Positions 17,453 to 26,992 of a DNA stretch of 64,000 nt are shown one piece after another. Source of the stretch: Lachnoclostridium sp. UBA5725 (GTDB lineage Bacteria > Bacillota > Clostridia > Lachnospirales > Lachnospiraceae); the NCBI GenBank assembly GCA_002419585.1, contig DIGJ01000034.1, positions 57,644-121,643 on the forward strand, given 5' to 3'. Under the pieces are notes generated by a model that saw only the letters and a list, made by a program, of their open reading frames with translations, searched no databases and was not told where the DNA came from. Every line of letters starts with the position of its first letter. Position 1 is the stretch's first letter. Both the position numbers and the translations under genes were made by a program.

Positions 17453-19117
17453 ATGAAAGAAAAAGAACCAAATGAAAAGAAAGTTAAAATTATCCCTCTT
17501 GGAGGACTAGATAAAGTAGGAATGAATATTACTGTTTTTGAGTATGAGGACAGTATTATTGTAGTAGATTGTGGAATTTCCTTCCCAGAAGATGATATGC
17601 TTGGAATTGATCTAGTAATTCCTGATTTTACTTATTTATTAGAAAATAAAGATAGAGTAAAAGGTTTTTTTATTACCCATGGTCACGAAGATCATATAGG
17701 TGCACTGCCATATATTTTAAAAGATTTGAATGTTCCGGTATATGCAACGAAACTGACTCATGGACTGATTGAGATTAAATTAAAAGATCATAATCTGTTA
17801 AAAAAAGCAAAAAGGAAAATAGTAAAGCATGGACAATCTATTAATTTAGGTGCTTTTCGAGTGGAATTTATTAAAACAAATCATAGTATAGCAGATGCAT
17901 CTGCATTGGCAATTACTTCGCCTGCAGGTACCATCTTACACACGGGTGATTTTAAAATCGATTATACTCCTTTATTTGGTGATGCCCTAGATTTGCAGAG
18001 GTTTGCTGAAATAGGTAAAAAAGGAGTGCTTGCATTGATGTGTGATAGTACAAATGCACAAAGACCAGGGTATACGGTATCAGAAAAATTGGTTGCTAAG
18101 ACTTTTGACAACCTATTTTTAGAAAATGAGTCTAGTCGAATGATTATTGCAACTTTTGCATCCAATGTCGACCGAGTAAACCAAATAATTAGTACTGCTC
18201 ACAAATTTGGCAGAAAAGTTGTTATTCAGGGAAGAAGTATGGTAAATGTAATTGCTGTGGCTTCTGAATTAGGATATATTAATATACCAGACAATACGAT
18301 CATTGACGTGGAAGAAATGAAGAATTATCCGTATGAGAAACTGGTTGTCATAACAACTGGAAGCCAGGGAGAGAATATGGCAGGTCTTTCACGAATGGCA
18401 GATTCCACACATAGAAATATTCGAATTATACCTGGTGATAAAGTCATATTCAGTTCCACACCTATTCCTGGAAACGAAAAGGCAGTATCCAGAGTGATTA
18501 ATGAACTTTCCAAAAAAGGTGCAGATGTTATTTATCAAGATACGCATGTTTCGGGGCATGCCTGTCAAGAAGAATTAAAACTAATTTATTCTCTGATAAA
18601 ACCTCAATATGCTATCCCCGTGCATGGAGAATTTAAACATCTGAAAGGACAAGCAGAAGTGGCACATCTGATGGGAATTCCTGATGATAATATATATGTT
18701 TTACAATCAGGCAATGTATTGGAACTTTCGCAAAAAGAAGGTATCGTTACAGATCAGATAAAATTGAAACAAGTGTATGTAGATGGGCTTGGGATTGGTG
18801 ATGTTGGAAATATAGTGATCAAGGAAAGACATAATTTATCTGAAAATGGAATGATAATAGTCCTTATAGGAATGGAGAAGTGGAGCAATCAGGTGATATC
18901 CGGTCCGGATATCGTTTCACGAGGCTTTGTATATATCAGAGAGTCTGATGAATTAATGGGAAAAATTAAGCAGGTTGCGAGAAAGAGTCTGGAAAAGTGT
19001 GAAAACATGAAAGATTGGGGAAAAATCAAACTTATAATTAAAGATGATATCGGGGATTTCCTTTGGAAAGAAATGAAGCGAACGCCATTGATACTACCAA
19101 TTATTATGGAAATATAA
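17453..19117 (+). CDS. Ribonuclease J
   Basis: A 554-residue metallo-beta-lactamase/beta-CASP ribonuclease with 5'-exonuclease and endonuclease activity in mRNA decay and rRNA maturation. The metal motif 'THGHEDHIGALPYIL' lies near residue 75. Further motifs are 'TNHSIADASALAI', 'HTGDFKIDYTP', 'TTGSQGE' and 'HVSGHACQEELK'. The length equals RNase J1/J2. The frame is open from a GTG at 17426, but ATG at 17453 has GAAAGGA nine bases upstream and matches the family start, so it is chosen. It is the only gene of its transcript. Confidence 0.93.
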   Translation: MKEKEPNEKKVKIIPLGGLDKVGMNITVFEYEDSIIVVDCGISFPEDDMLGIDLVIPDFTYLLENKDRVKGFFITHGHEDHIGALPYILKDLNVPVYATKLTHGLIEIKLKDHNLLKKAKRKIVKHGQSINLGAFRVEFIKTNHSIADASALAITSPAGTILHTGDFKIDYTPLFGDALDLQRFAEIGKKGVLALMCDSTNAQRPGYTVSEKLVAKTFDNLFLENESSRMIIATFASNVDRVNQIISTAHKFGRKVVIQGRSMVNVIAVASELGYINIPDNTIIDVEEMKNYPYEKLVVITTGSQGENMAGLSRMADSTHRNIRIIPGDKVIFSSTPIPGNEKAVSRVINELSKKGADVIYQDTHVSGHACQEELKLIYSLIKPQYAIPVHGEFKHLKGQAEVAHLMGIPDDNIYVLQSGNVLELSQKEGIVTDQIKLKQVYVDGLGIGDVGNIVIKERHNLSENGMIIVLIGMEKWSNQVISGPDIVSRGFVYIRESDELMGKIKQVARKSLEKCENMKDWGKIKLIIKDDIGDFLWKEMKRTPLILPIIMEI

Positions 19118-19208
19118 ATGGATACTTGTAAGGACAGATTGCGAGAATAATTAAGGACCAATAAAGATTTGATAGTACCATAATATCTTCCTATCGTAAA
19201 TATCAGCA

Positions 19209-19430
19209 GGGAAAGGTCTCAATGTCAAAATATCAAAATCCCGCCTTGCCGGACGTGCTTCCTCAAAAATCATAAAGCATATGGATTGGAAACTCTATTC
19301 GAAAATTCACTCCCATAAGAGTGAATTTTCGAATGTTCAGAGGTTCCAATCCATGTTCATGCGTTTGATTTTTGAGGAAGCACGTCCGGCAAGGCGGGAT
19401 TTTTATTCGTATACCACCCTATCCTTTCCC
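19209..19430. repeat. Giant palindrome between convergent genes
   Basis: A perfect 38-bp inverted repeat (19235-19272 with 19366-19403; begins AAAATCCCGCCTTGCCGG) encloses a second imperfect arm (GGATTGGAA with TTCCAATCC) and a central perfect 16-bp stem ATTCGAAAATTCACTC / GAGTGAATTTTCGAAT around a 6-base loop. Outside the 38-bp arms GGGAAAGG and CCTTTCCC extend the symmetry. T-runs lie on both outer sides, so it can act as a two-way terminator for RNase J and the helicase, but it is far larger than a terminator needs to be. It fills the 336-bp gap. Confidence 0.85.
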
Positions 19431-19453
19431 CGCATCCGTCTATCACTAGGGTA

Positions 19454-21307
19454 TTACAGAGAGTCTCCACCCTCCATCAGTTCCTTCACAAATCGACTAA
19501 CTTCCATTTCTTTATTAAACCGCTCTTTTGTATAATAGATATGCAGGTTTACTTTTGCCCTCGTCATAGCGACATAGAACATACGGCGTTCTTCCTCCAA
19601 ATCAGCCGGTATCGTCGCTTTGTGATGCGGAGTCACTGTTTCATTGGCATCGATAATAAATACATTTTGGTATTCCAAACCTTTTGCACTATGCATCGTA
19701 GAAAGAACAACACCTTCTTTGTTTTCGTTATTCTTTTTTGCTTGCTCCTTTAATGCTTCCCCATACTTTTCTATGTGTTCAAACCATTCATCAAAGGTCT
19801 CAAATGGCTTTGCAGCTTCCTGAATCTCATCAATAATTTCACACAAATCTTCTGATTTAATTCGTCGATAATCTGCATACTCTTCTAAAAAATCGTTATA
19901 GCCGATTCCTTTACGAATATATGTAATTGCGGCATACGGTGTTATCTTTTTTAACCATTTTAGATCCGATTCCCATTGGTCAATCCTGTCTAACATCCAG
20001 TTTTTGTCTTCATAGAAAATACGAAGCTGCTCAAAATTAAACTCTGGATATGTGAATGCATCTCGGCTGATGTAGCGTTTGGGGCGATTTGCAAGTTGCA
20101 TAAACAGTTTCCTCTCACGATTTCCAAGAGCCGTCCGAATGTAATTAATGATATCCCGTCCAATAAAATGCTCATAAATATTTGGCATGGCATCTTTCAT
20201 ACGAAATGGAATGTTATACTGCATCAGCGTTTCAATCAGCATTCGAGGCTGTGTGTTGGTCCGAAAAAGTACTGCCATTTCATTCAGAGGAACACCTTTT
20301 TCCTGATAATCAAGGATTTCCCACGCAATTCGCTGGTTTTCTTCTTTAGCACCTGGAAACTCTTTTATGATGATTGGATTCTCTTTCTTTTGGCTGGCTT
20401 TGATATCTTTTGAAAATCGCTTCTCATTATGACGGATTACTCTTGCAGCCCCCGCTACAATTGAAGTATTGCATCGATAGTTTATGTTTAAAAGAATCTG
20501 TTTGGCGTTTGGATAATCCTTTTGAAAGTTAAGCATAATCTCTGGCTTTGCACCACGAAAACGGTAGATAGACTGGTCATCATCTCCCACAATGAATAGA
20601 TTATTTTCCGGTAGCGCCAAAAGCTTTATGATTGCATACTGTATTTTATTAATATCCTGAAATTCATCAATCATGATGTATTCAAACTGTGCCTGCCACA
20701 TGGCTAGAATATCTTGTCTTTGTGTCAGCAATTCATAACAATATACGAGCATATCATCAAAATCTATTTTTCGCTTTGACTGTAGCATGGTTTGGTATTT
20801 TGCATAGATTTCCCTGAATATTTCTTCGGAACAGCTCTTTGAATAATAATGGCTGATATCCATCATTTCTCCCTTTACAAGGCTAATTTCATTCTCTAAT
20901 TCCGAAATAAATTCTCCTTCATCTTCTGTTTCAAAGGAATATTCTTTTATCATATCACGGTAAAACTGCATTTTTTCATCTTCACGAATAATGCTATTCA
21001 CGTTGTAATGATATGCGTGCTTTAAGATTGAGAAAAAGATAGCATGGAAGGTTCCAAATTGAACTGCACCATATGAGCTAGACACCTGTGATTCTTTCAT
21101 CAAGGCATGAAATCGTTCCTTCATCTCGACAGCTGCTGCCTTTGAGAAGGTAACGACAAGAATTTTACGAGGATTTACTCCCTTTTCGATTAGAAGTTTC
21201 GTCCTTTGTGTAATAACGGCCGTTTTCCCAGAACCAGGACCCGCCAAAACTAGCGTGGGTCCTTGGCCCTGTTCAATTGCCGCGGTTTGCGAATTGTTAT
21301 ATTTCAT
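19454..21307 (-). CDS. UvrD/Rep-family superfamily 1 DNA helicase
   Basis: A 617-residue 3'-5' helicase. Motifs in order: Q-motif 'NNSQTAAIEQGQGPTLVLAG', Walker A 'GPGSGKTAV', motif Ia 'VTFSKAAAVEMKERF', motif II 'DEFQDINKIQ', motif III 'GDDDQSIYRFRGA', motif IV/V 'LSTMHSAKGLEYQNVF' and motif VI 'EERRMFYVAMTRAK'. It is shorter than PcrA/UvrD (about 720-750 residues) and lacks their long C-terminal tail that contacts RNA polymerase or UvrB. It resembles the shorter UvrD-like helicases common in Clostridia alongside a true PcrA. The role is presumably DNA repair or replication-conflict clearing. It lies just upstream of no co-directional partner except gltX, 38 bp away. Confidence 0.9.
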   Translation of the reverse strand: MKYNNSQTAAIEQGQGPTLVLAGPGSGKTAVITQRTKLLIEKGVNPRKILVVTFSKAAAVEMKERFHALMKESQVSSSYGAVQFGTFHAIFFSILKHAYHYNVNSIIREDEKMQFYRDMIKEYSFETEDEGEFISELENEISLVKGEMMDISHYYSKSCSEEIFREIYAKYQTMLQSKRKIDFDDMLVYCYELLTQRQDILAMWQAQFEYIMIDEFQDINKIQYAIIKLLALPENNLFIVGDDDQSIYRFRGAKPEIMLNFQKDYPNAKQILLNINYRCNTSIVAGAARVIRHNEKRFSKDIKASQKKENPIIIKEFPGAKEENQRIAWEILDYQEKGVPLNEMAVLFRTNTQPRMLIETLMQYNIPFRMKDAMPNIYEHFIGRDIINYIRTALGNRERKLFMQLANRPKRYISRDAFTYPEFNFEQLRIFYEDKNWMLDRIDQWESDLKWLKKITPYAAITYIRKGIGYNDFLEEYADYRRIKSEDLCEIIDEIQEAAKPFETFDEWFEHIEKYGEALKEQAKKNNENKEGVVLSTMHSAKGLEYQNVFIIDANETVTPHHKATIPADLEEERRMFYVAMTRAKVNLHIYYTKERFNKEMEVSRFVKELMEGGDSL

Positions 21308-21345
21308 TCGTGATTCCTTTTATCCATCATTCATTTGCAAAAATC

Positions 21346-22815
21346 TTAGATTTCTCGTTGCAATTTTTCAATTGCGTTCTTGATACGAAGTACGGATTCT
21401 TTTTTGCCGATGATTTCCATAATTTCGGTAGCACCACCTGGTGTCATCTGTTTACCCGATACCGCTGTACGAATTGGCCACATTACATAACCATTTTTCA
21501 GCCCTTTGTCTTCTACATATTTTACTAAGGTAGCATACAACGCATCGTTACTGTAGTCTTCCTGAGCTTCAAACAATGGAAGAAGTTCTTTTAGGACTTC
21601 CAGTGAAGATTCCGGTGTTGTCTTCATCTTTTTATGTGTATACATCGTTATATCATATTCAGGTACTTCCTCAAAGAAATCAATATGATCTGCAATATCC
21701 GGGAAAACTTCGATGCGAGTCTTCACTAATGTTGCAATCTTCTTTAAATCCATATTCTCTTTTTTGATTGTTTCTTTGATGAATGGTTCCGCCATTTCAT
21801 AGAATCGATCGAAGTCCATTGCCTTCATGTACTCGCCATTCATCCATTTTAGTTTCACCATATCAAATACCGCTGGTGATTTATTAATTCTTTTATAATC
21901 AAAAGCTTCTACCAACTCGGAAAGAGAAAAGATTTCTCTGTCATCCGATGGACTCCAGCCTAGTAATGCTACAAAGTTTACAATCGCTTCGGTCAAAAAT
22001 CCCTGCTCAAGCAAATCTTCATAAGAAGAATGTCCGCTTCTTTTACTTAACTTTTGATGTTCTTCATTTGTAATAATTGGACAGTGAATGTATACTGGAA
22101 CTTCCCATCCAAATGCCTCATACAAACGATTGTATTTTGGGGAGGATGATAAATATTCATTACCACGAACTACATGCGTAATATTCATTAAGTGGTCATC
22201 CACTACATTTGCGAAATTGTAGGTTGGATATCCATCCGATTTGATTAAGATCATATCATCAAGTTCTGTATTATCTACGGTAATATCACCAAAGATTACA
22301 TCAGAAAATGTTGTGGTTCCTTCACTCGGATTATTCTGTCTGATAACATAAGGTAAACCTGCTGCTAAATTAGCTGTAATCTCGTCTTTTGACAGGCTTA
22401 AACAATGCTTATCATACTTTGCAATCTCTTTACCACTTTCATCCGTTACAGATGCTTTTAAGCTCTCCAAACGCTCTTTGGTACAAAAACAATAATATGC
22501 TTCGCCTTTTTCAATCAATTGTTTTGCATATTCTAAATAGATTCCTTGTTTTTGACGTTCACTTTGCACATAAGGGCCTACTCCGCCATCCTTATCTGGT
22601 CCTTCATCATGAATCAGTCCAGTCTTTTCCATCGTACGATATATAATGTCAACAGCACCTTCCACCAATCGTTCCTGGTCGGTATCTTCAATACGAAGTA
22701 AAAAATCTCCGTTTTCATGTTTGGATACTAAAAAAGCATAGAGCGCAGTTCGTAAATTACCAACATGCATTCTTCCAGTCGGACTTGGTGCAAATCTTGT
22801 TCTAATCTTATTCAT
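21346..22815 (-). CDS. Glutamyl-tRNA synthetase GltX
   Basis: A 489-residue class I synthetase that charges tRNA-Glu, and in most Firmicutes also tRNA-Gln. The HIGH-type motif is 'APSPTGRMHVGNLRTA' at the N terminus and the KMSKS-type motif is 'KLSKRSG' (about residues 247-253). The C-terminal anticodon-binding domain is of normal size. Two in-frame ATGs lie upstream, but GAGGAA is six bases before ATG at 22815, so that start is used. It is likely transcribed with the helicase. Confidence 0.95.
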   Translation of the reverse strand: MNKIRTRFAPSPTGRMHVGNLRTALYAFLVSKHENGDFLLRIEDTDQERLVEGAVDIIYRTMEKTGLIHDEGPDKDGGVGPYVQSERQKQGIYLEYAKQLIEKGEAYYCFCTKERLESLKASVTDESGKEIAKYDKHCLSLSKDEITANLAAGLPYVIRQNNPSEGTTTFSDVIFGDITVDNTELDDMILIKSDGYPTYNFANVVDDHLMNITHVVRGNEYLSSSPKYNRLYEAFGWEVPVYIHCPIITNEEHQKLSKRSGHSSYEDLLEQGFLTEAIVNFVALLGWSPSDDREIFSLSELVEAFDYKRINKSPAVFDMVKLKWMNGEYMKAMDFDRFYEMAEPFIKETIKKENMDLKKIATLVKTRIEVFPDIADHIDFFEEVPEYDITMYTHKKMKTTPESSLEVLKELLPLFEAQEDYSNDALYATLVKYVEDKGLKNGYVMWPIRTAVSGKQMTPGGATEIMEIIGKKESVLRIKNAIEKLQREI

Positions 22816-22922
22816 ATTCATTTCCTCTTCTTTCAAATAGTCTCGAGATCCATGAGCCTATAAACTCTGTTCCGATTATACACCAATATTGGGTAAAATT
22901 AAAGAACATTTTGCAAAGAGGT

Positions 22923-23852
22923 TTAGTATAATGAACAAATAAATTCTGCTGTTTTATTTGGAATTCTGTAATATTTAATATAATCCTTCTTTTGCGTTCC
23001 ATTGTTTGGGATTATCTCTTTTATATAGTAATTATCCTCATCTTTATATAAAATTTCCTGGCACACCTTTACTAACTTATGCTTAGCGGTCTTTCTTTTT
23101 AATGCATAATGAATCATATTAACTTCCGTACTTACCCTATCAGGAATCTCATGAATTTCTTTCCACTCGCTCATGGACAAATTATTTAAAATATCCGTTA
23201 TTTCAGAAATCTTGGAAGTGCTGTATAATACCACTTGGTTTTCGCTATCCATTATATCCAGCCTTTGTTCTTTTGATGTCTTCTTCACTTCATCCTCTGA
23301 AAATATTTCATCCTCCCTATCGAAATCGCAGTTATCTTCATCCGTGTCTTCCTCTATATTCTGTAACCCCTCAATTTCTTTATTCCACTTACTAATTATC
23401 TCATCTGCTGTTTTCTTTGAATCAATATTTAACTTTTTAGGATCACAGAGAAATTTTCCCGTACTCTTTGTAACTATAGCTATGTCAATATAATCCATCG
23501 AATAATCTACGATATAAAAATCGGATCCAGCTTCATATAACTCCATACTGCTCTTAATAATGTATGGATTATTGTCTTCTAGATAAAAAGGATCTTCAAC
23601 CACTTCATATCCTATATAAGTGTATCTTAGCTTTGCATCATTTACTAAATGATCACAATATTCCCACGACTCGATGTCTAACTTTTTGGTAAATTCTTCA
23701 ATGCTCTTTGAATCCTCCATTATTCCAACCAGTTGATTATCTTCAGATAATATCTCAATAAACTGCCTTCTCTCAGTATCAGAATCTGACTGCTTTCCGC
23801 ATCCCAAAAGCATTACTGCTAACACACTTAGCATAACTAATATTTTTTTCAA
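22923..23852 (-). CDS. Predicted lipoprotein of unknown function
   Basis: A 309-residue protein with a signal peptide and lipobox 'VMLLGC' (Cys18). The mature part is acidic, with a run of Glu/Asp near residues 168-190 ('EEDTDEDNCDFDREDEIFSE'), and contains two similar blocks around 'DSENQVVLYSTSKISEITDI' and the N-terminal 'EDNQLVGIMEDSKSIEEFTK', which suggests an internal duplication. No enzyme motif was recognised. The start codon is TTG with GGGAG eight bases upstream. It follows the LytTR/GHKL pair in the same direction after 119 bp, so it may be a target or sensor partner of that system; this is inference. Confidence 0.65.
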   Translation of the reverse strand: MKKILVMLSVLAVMLLGCGKQSDSDTERRQFIEILSEDNQLVGIMEDSKSIEEFTKKLDIESWEYCDHLVNDAKLRYTYIGYEVVEDPFYLEDNNPYIIKSSMELYEAGSDFYIVDYSMDYIDIAIVTKSTGKFLCDPKKLNIDSKKTADEIISKWNKEIEGLQNIEEDTDEDNCDFDREDEIFSEDEVKKTSKEQRLDIMDSENQVVLYSTSKISEITDILNNLSMSEWKEIHEIPDRVSTEVNMIHYALKRKTAKHKLVKVCQEILYKDEDNYYIKEIIPNNGTQKKDYIKYYRIPNKTAEFICSLY

Positions 23853-23971
23853 TCTTCATTCTCCCTTTCTTCCCATAATAAAAGTACTACAATGCAGACA
23901 TTTTAGCACCTATAGTTTGAATTGGATTTTATATGTAATTAATTGTATCGTTTGTTGTCATATTTGGTTTA

Positions 23972-25273
23972 TCAATCAATATCATACATGACAATCCGTA
24001 CCTGAAAAGATTGAGGTAACACCTCTATACTGATTGTTCCTGTATCGCCAATTATTTTCCTTACAGTTCTTAGTCCCATTCCATGGAGATCTCTTGCTTG
24101 TTTTGTTGATACAGGAAGACCATCTTTCCATTGTATTACTTTGTTTGACGAATTTTCTATTTTTATAAAAAGTACATGATTTGTAACCTGCGCTTTGATG
24201 TATGCCCAACGCGTATTCTGCGGAAGTTCCAGACAAGCTTCTCTTGCGTTATCTAAAAGATTCCCCAATATCGAAACTGATTGCTCAAAAGAAAATTTAA
24301 TCCCGGGTGGAACTTGTATTTGAGTATTTACGGAAATATTGTCTCGCTTCATTTCTGTAATCTTAATATTTAAAACAGAATCCAAATTTTCGTTTCCAGT
24401 TGACACTACTTGCTCTATTTCATATATCTGCCCGGACACCTTATTAAGATATGTAATCAACTCACTATTTCCCTCTTGCTTCATGGCAAGCTGAGCGGCT
24501 GTTCTTAAATAGTTCTTCATATCATGCTGTATGCCTTGAAACTGCCTGTGAGTCACCTCTAATTCTTTGTAATAGCTACCTTGCATTTGAAGCTGTTGCT
24601 CCAGCATTACTTTATTGGTTGCCTGTTGTATAAATGCAGAAAATCTATCAAAAAAAGCAAAGAGTGAAACGTTGATGAACAGCAGTAAAAGCATAATCGG
24701 AACTTCTACAGTGAGCAAATATGGATTTTCACGATTTATAATGTAGTAACACATTATGAACGTTACTGCAATACTGGATAATGTAACTGACAATAACAAA
24801 GCCCACAAGGAATAAGGAATTTCGAACTCAATATATTTGCCGATTTTAATAATTACTTCCAAAAGTATCCAAAAAAATAAATGCAACAACAGTGGTGCAA
24901 AATACAGTATTTGTAAGGGTGTTAATATCAGATCTGCAAGTACCATCTCTAGTATTGATGTTGTAATTAAAACCATGCTGAATAATATCTTTTTTTGTTT
25001 ATTTGCCGGATATTTTCCCAAAAATAAAAAACTGCAAAAAACTGTAACTGGTGGGAAAGCGTCTGGCCGTCCTGGCGCTAGCACTATTTTAAGCAGAACG
25101 CTTACCATCATTATTGAAAGTCCTGCCTGCCAAAATAACATTTTATTGCTAATTTTAGCTTCACCATAAATGTGATGGTAAAGTCTTAAAATCAATAAAA
25201 TTTCAATAATAGCAAGTAAGATATCTTCACCAAAATAAAGTGCCTCTATTATCGCCCCCATCAATTCCCGCAC
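23972..25273 (-). CDS. GHKL-type sensor histidine kinase (AgrC-like)
   Basis: A 433-residue kinase with about six membrane spans in the first 215 residues, a dimerisation helix with the phospho-acceptor His in 'GIQHDMKNYLRTAAQ' (about 249-263), an N-box 'GNLLDNAREACLE' and a G-box 'LHGMGLRTVRKI'. This layout belongs to the AgrC/NatK class that senses peptides or cell-envelope signals. Its start overlaps the end of the upstream LytTR regulator by 13 bp, so the two are translationally coupled. No AgrB or AgrD-like peptide gene was seen beside it, so the signal is unknown. Confidence 0.88.
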   Translation of the reverse strand: MRELMGAIIEALYFGEDILLAIIEILLILRLYHHIYGEAKISNKMLFWQAGLSIMMVSVLLKIVLAPGRPDAFPPVTVFCSFLFLGKYPANKQKKILFSMVLITTSILEMVLADLILTPLQILYFAPLLLHLFFWILLEVIIKIGKYIEFEIPYSLWALLLSVTLSSIAVTFIMCYYIINRENPYLLTVEVPIMLLLLFINVSLFAFFDRFSAFIQQATNKVMLEQQLQMQGSYYKELEVTHRQFQGIQHDMKNYLRTAAQLAMKQEGNSELITYLNKVSGQIYEIEQVVSTGNENLDSVLNIKITEMKRDNISVNTQIQVPPGIKFSFEQSVSILGNLLDNAREACLELPQNTRWAYIKAQVTNHVLFIKIENSSNKVIQWKDGLPVSTKQARDLHGMGLRTVRKIIGDTGTISIEVLPQSFQVRIVMYDID

Positions 25274-25974
25274 CGCCTTTCAATAAATGAAAGATGGATT
25301 TGTTTTACTTTGCTATTACAGCTCTTACTTATGGGCAATGATGTGCCATCTTCCATTACAATTTCTAGCTTCTTTATTAAGCGTATATAATCCATATTCA
25401 CGATAAACGAAGCATGTATTTGGCAAAATAGATTTTGATCCAAACGCGAATATACAGTGGTAATCTTATCATATATTTCAAAAGTATTTTCCAGTGTGTG
25501 AATAATTATTTTTCTGCCTGCTCCTTCAAAATAAATAATTTCACGGTAGTGCAACTGATATTGCTCATGTCCAATCTGAAAAAAGAAAATTTGTCCAAAC
25601 ATTTGTATATGTTCAATTGCATCTATTAGGACCTGCGATAATTGACCAGAAGTAACAGGCTTTCTGATAAAACGAAAAGGCAGTGCCTCGAAAACATCAT
25701 ACACATAATCTTTGTAATCCGTAATAAAAATAATTACAGCATCCTTGTCCTTTTTGCGAATGCTGGAAGCTGTCTCAATTCCATTTTGTTTAGGCATTTC
25801 AATATCCATCAAATAAATATTATAAGGTTCCTGTCCAGATCCCAAATATTTTACCAGTTCCGCGCCACTTAAAAAAATATCATAAAATATATTTTTATTA
25901 TCTATATTATTAATTACTTCTTCCATGAAATTGGTTGAATTCATATCATCATCACAAATGGCTATTTTTATCAT
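25261..25974 (-). CDS. LytTR-type response regulator
   Basis: A 237-residue regulator. The receiver domain (1-125) has the acidic pair 'CDDD' and the phospho-acceptor Asp in 'IYLMDIEMPKQNG', followed by 'RKPV'. The LytTR DNA-binding domain (about 135-235) has 'REIIYFEGAGRKIIIHT', 'FCQIHASFIVNMDYI' and 'GTSLPISKS'. It is first in an operon with the GHKL kinase and has GGGAGGATA before ATG. LytTR proteins bind pairs of short direct repeats; none was clear in the 300 bp upstream. Confidence 0.9.
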   Translation of the reverse strand: MIKIAICDDDMNSTNFMEEVINNIDNKNIFYDIFLSGAELVKYLGSGQEPYNIYLMDIEMPKQNGIETASSIRKKDKDAVIIFITDYKDYVYDVFEALPFRFIRKPVTSGQLSQVLIDAIEHIQMFGQIFFFQIGHEQYQLHYREIIYFEGAGRKIIIHTLENTFEIYDKITTVYSRLDQNLFCQIHASFIVNMDYIRLIKKLEIVMEDGTSLPISKSCNSKVKQIHLSFIERRCGN

Positions 25975-26113
25975 TATATCCTCCCAACTCGCTTATCTTC
26001 CATTTTCACATTAGTCAAATTACTCTTTCTCTGTTTTCACTCTCAACATTTTATTCTTAATTTTACTGCATAATTTAACTCATATGCAAGTCAAAAAGCT
26101 AAGAAACATTATC

Positions 26114-26181
26114 GTCAAAACTGCCGACCCAAAGCGCAATTCGCGATTATATCGCATTGCGTTTTGAATCGGCAGTTTTGA
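26114..26181. repeat. Palindrome between cytidylate-kinase-like gene and LytTR regulator
   Basis: TCAAAACTGCCGA (26114-26126) pairs exactly with TCGGCAGTTTTGA (26169-26181), and the inside 'CAAAGCGCAATTCGCGA' pairs in part with 'TATATCGCATTGCGTTTTG'. It fits a strong terminator-like structure after the kinase-like gene. The rest of the gap 25975-26282 shows only AT-rich sequence. Confidence 0.7.
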
Positions 26182-26282
26182 TTGCGAGATGGATGATGAA
26201 TTAGCACTCCTAATTCAGCTTCCGCCTCTTTTTCTCAACCTCTTCCAATTTTCAAAACAAAAATTAAGTAATTATCAATTTG

Positions 26283-26891
26283 TTATACTGTAATGAAGTC
26301 TTTAATCGTTTTTACAGCATGATCGATTCCAGCAAAATCAGTTTTTACGGATAAATCATAGTTAAAAAGGGTAGCCCATTTTTCACTCGTATGGTAATTG
26401 TAATAATTTGCACGGCGCTTGTCATATTTTAAAACTTCTTCTGCTGCCTTTTCTTTCGAAATACCATACAGCTTTGTTGCTCTGTCAATGCGAAAATCCA
26501 GTCCCGCATAAACAAATATATGAATTACGTTTGGTTTATCTTTTAAAATGTAGTCTGCACAACGACCAACAATAACACATGGCCCTTCTTCTGCAACCTT
26601 ACGAATTATACTGGATTGTGCAAGGAAAATTTTATCATCCAAAGATAGACTGGAAAATCCAAAATCCTGAGTTCCATATGCATTCATCCCCATTGCAATG
26701 GAGTAAAGTAAACTATTGGTTGCTTTTTCTTCTGCTCGCTCAAATGCCGCCTCCGCAAAACCACTTTCTTTCGCTGCGCGTGTGATTAATTCATTATCAT
26801 AAAATGGAATTCCTAATTGCTTTGCAAGCTTTTCTCCAACTTCACGTCCACCACTACCATACTGTCTGCTGATGGTAATTACTTTATCCAT
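26283..26891 (-). CDS. Cytidylate kinase-like family protein (second copy)
   Basis: A protein of 202 residues similar throughout to the product of 1164-1790. It shares the variant P-loop ('ITISRQYGSGGREVGEKLA') and the block 'CVIVGRCADYILKDKPNVI'. The ends 'KRRANYYNYHTSEKW' and, in the other copy, 'KHRAAYYEYYTGGKW' also correspond. The frame extends 22 codons upstream, but GGAGGGA lies just before ATG at 26891, which is used. It stands alone, 101 bp after prfC ends being its downstream-strand neighbour. Function is unassigned beyond a nucleotide-kinase-like fold. Confidence 0.8.
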   Translation of the reverse strand: MDKVITISRQYGSGGREVGEKLAKQLGIPFYDNELITRAAKESGFAEAAFERAEEKATNSLLYSIAMGMNAYGTQDFGFSSLSLDDKIFLAQSSIIRKVAEEGPCVIVGRCADYILKDKPNVIHIFVYAGLDFRIDRATKLYGISKEKAAEEVLKYDKRRANYYNYHTSEKWATLFNYDLSVKTDFAGIDHAVKTIKDFITV

Positions 26892-26992
26892 ATATATCCC
26901 TCCTAACTCCTGTTTCATAAGGAAAGTATACCATATTGTCTGACAAATTACCACCATATTATGGTATTTTATGGTTAATTAATTTATTTGAT

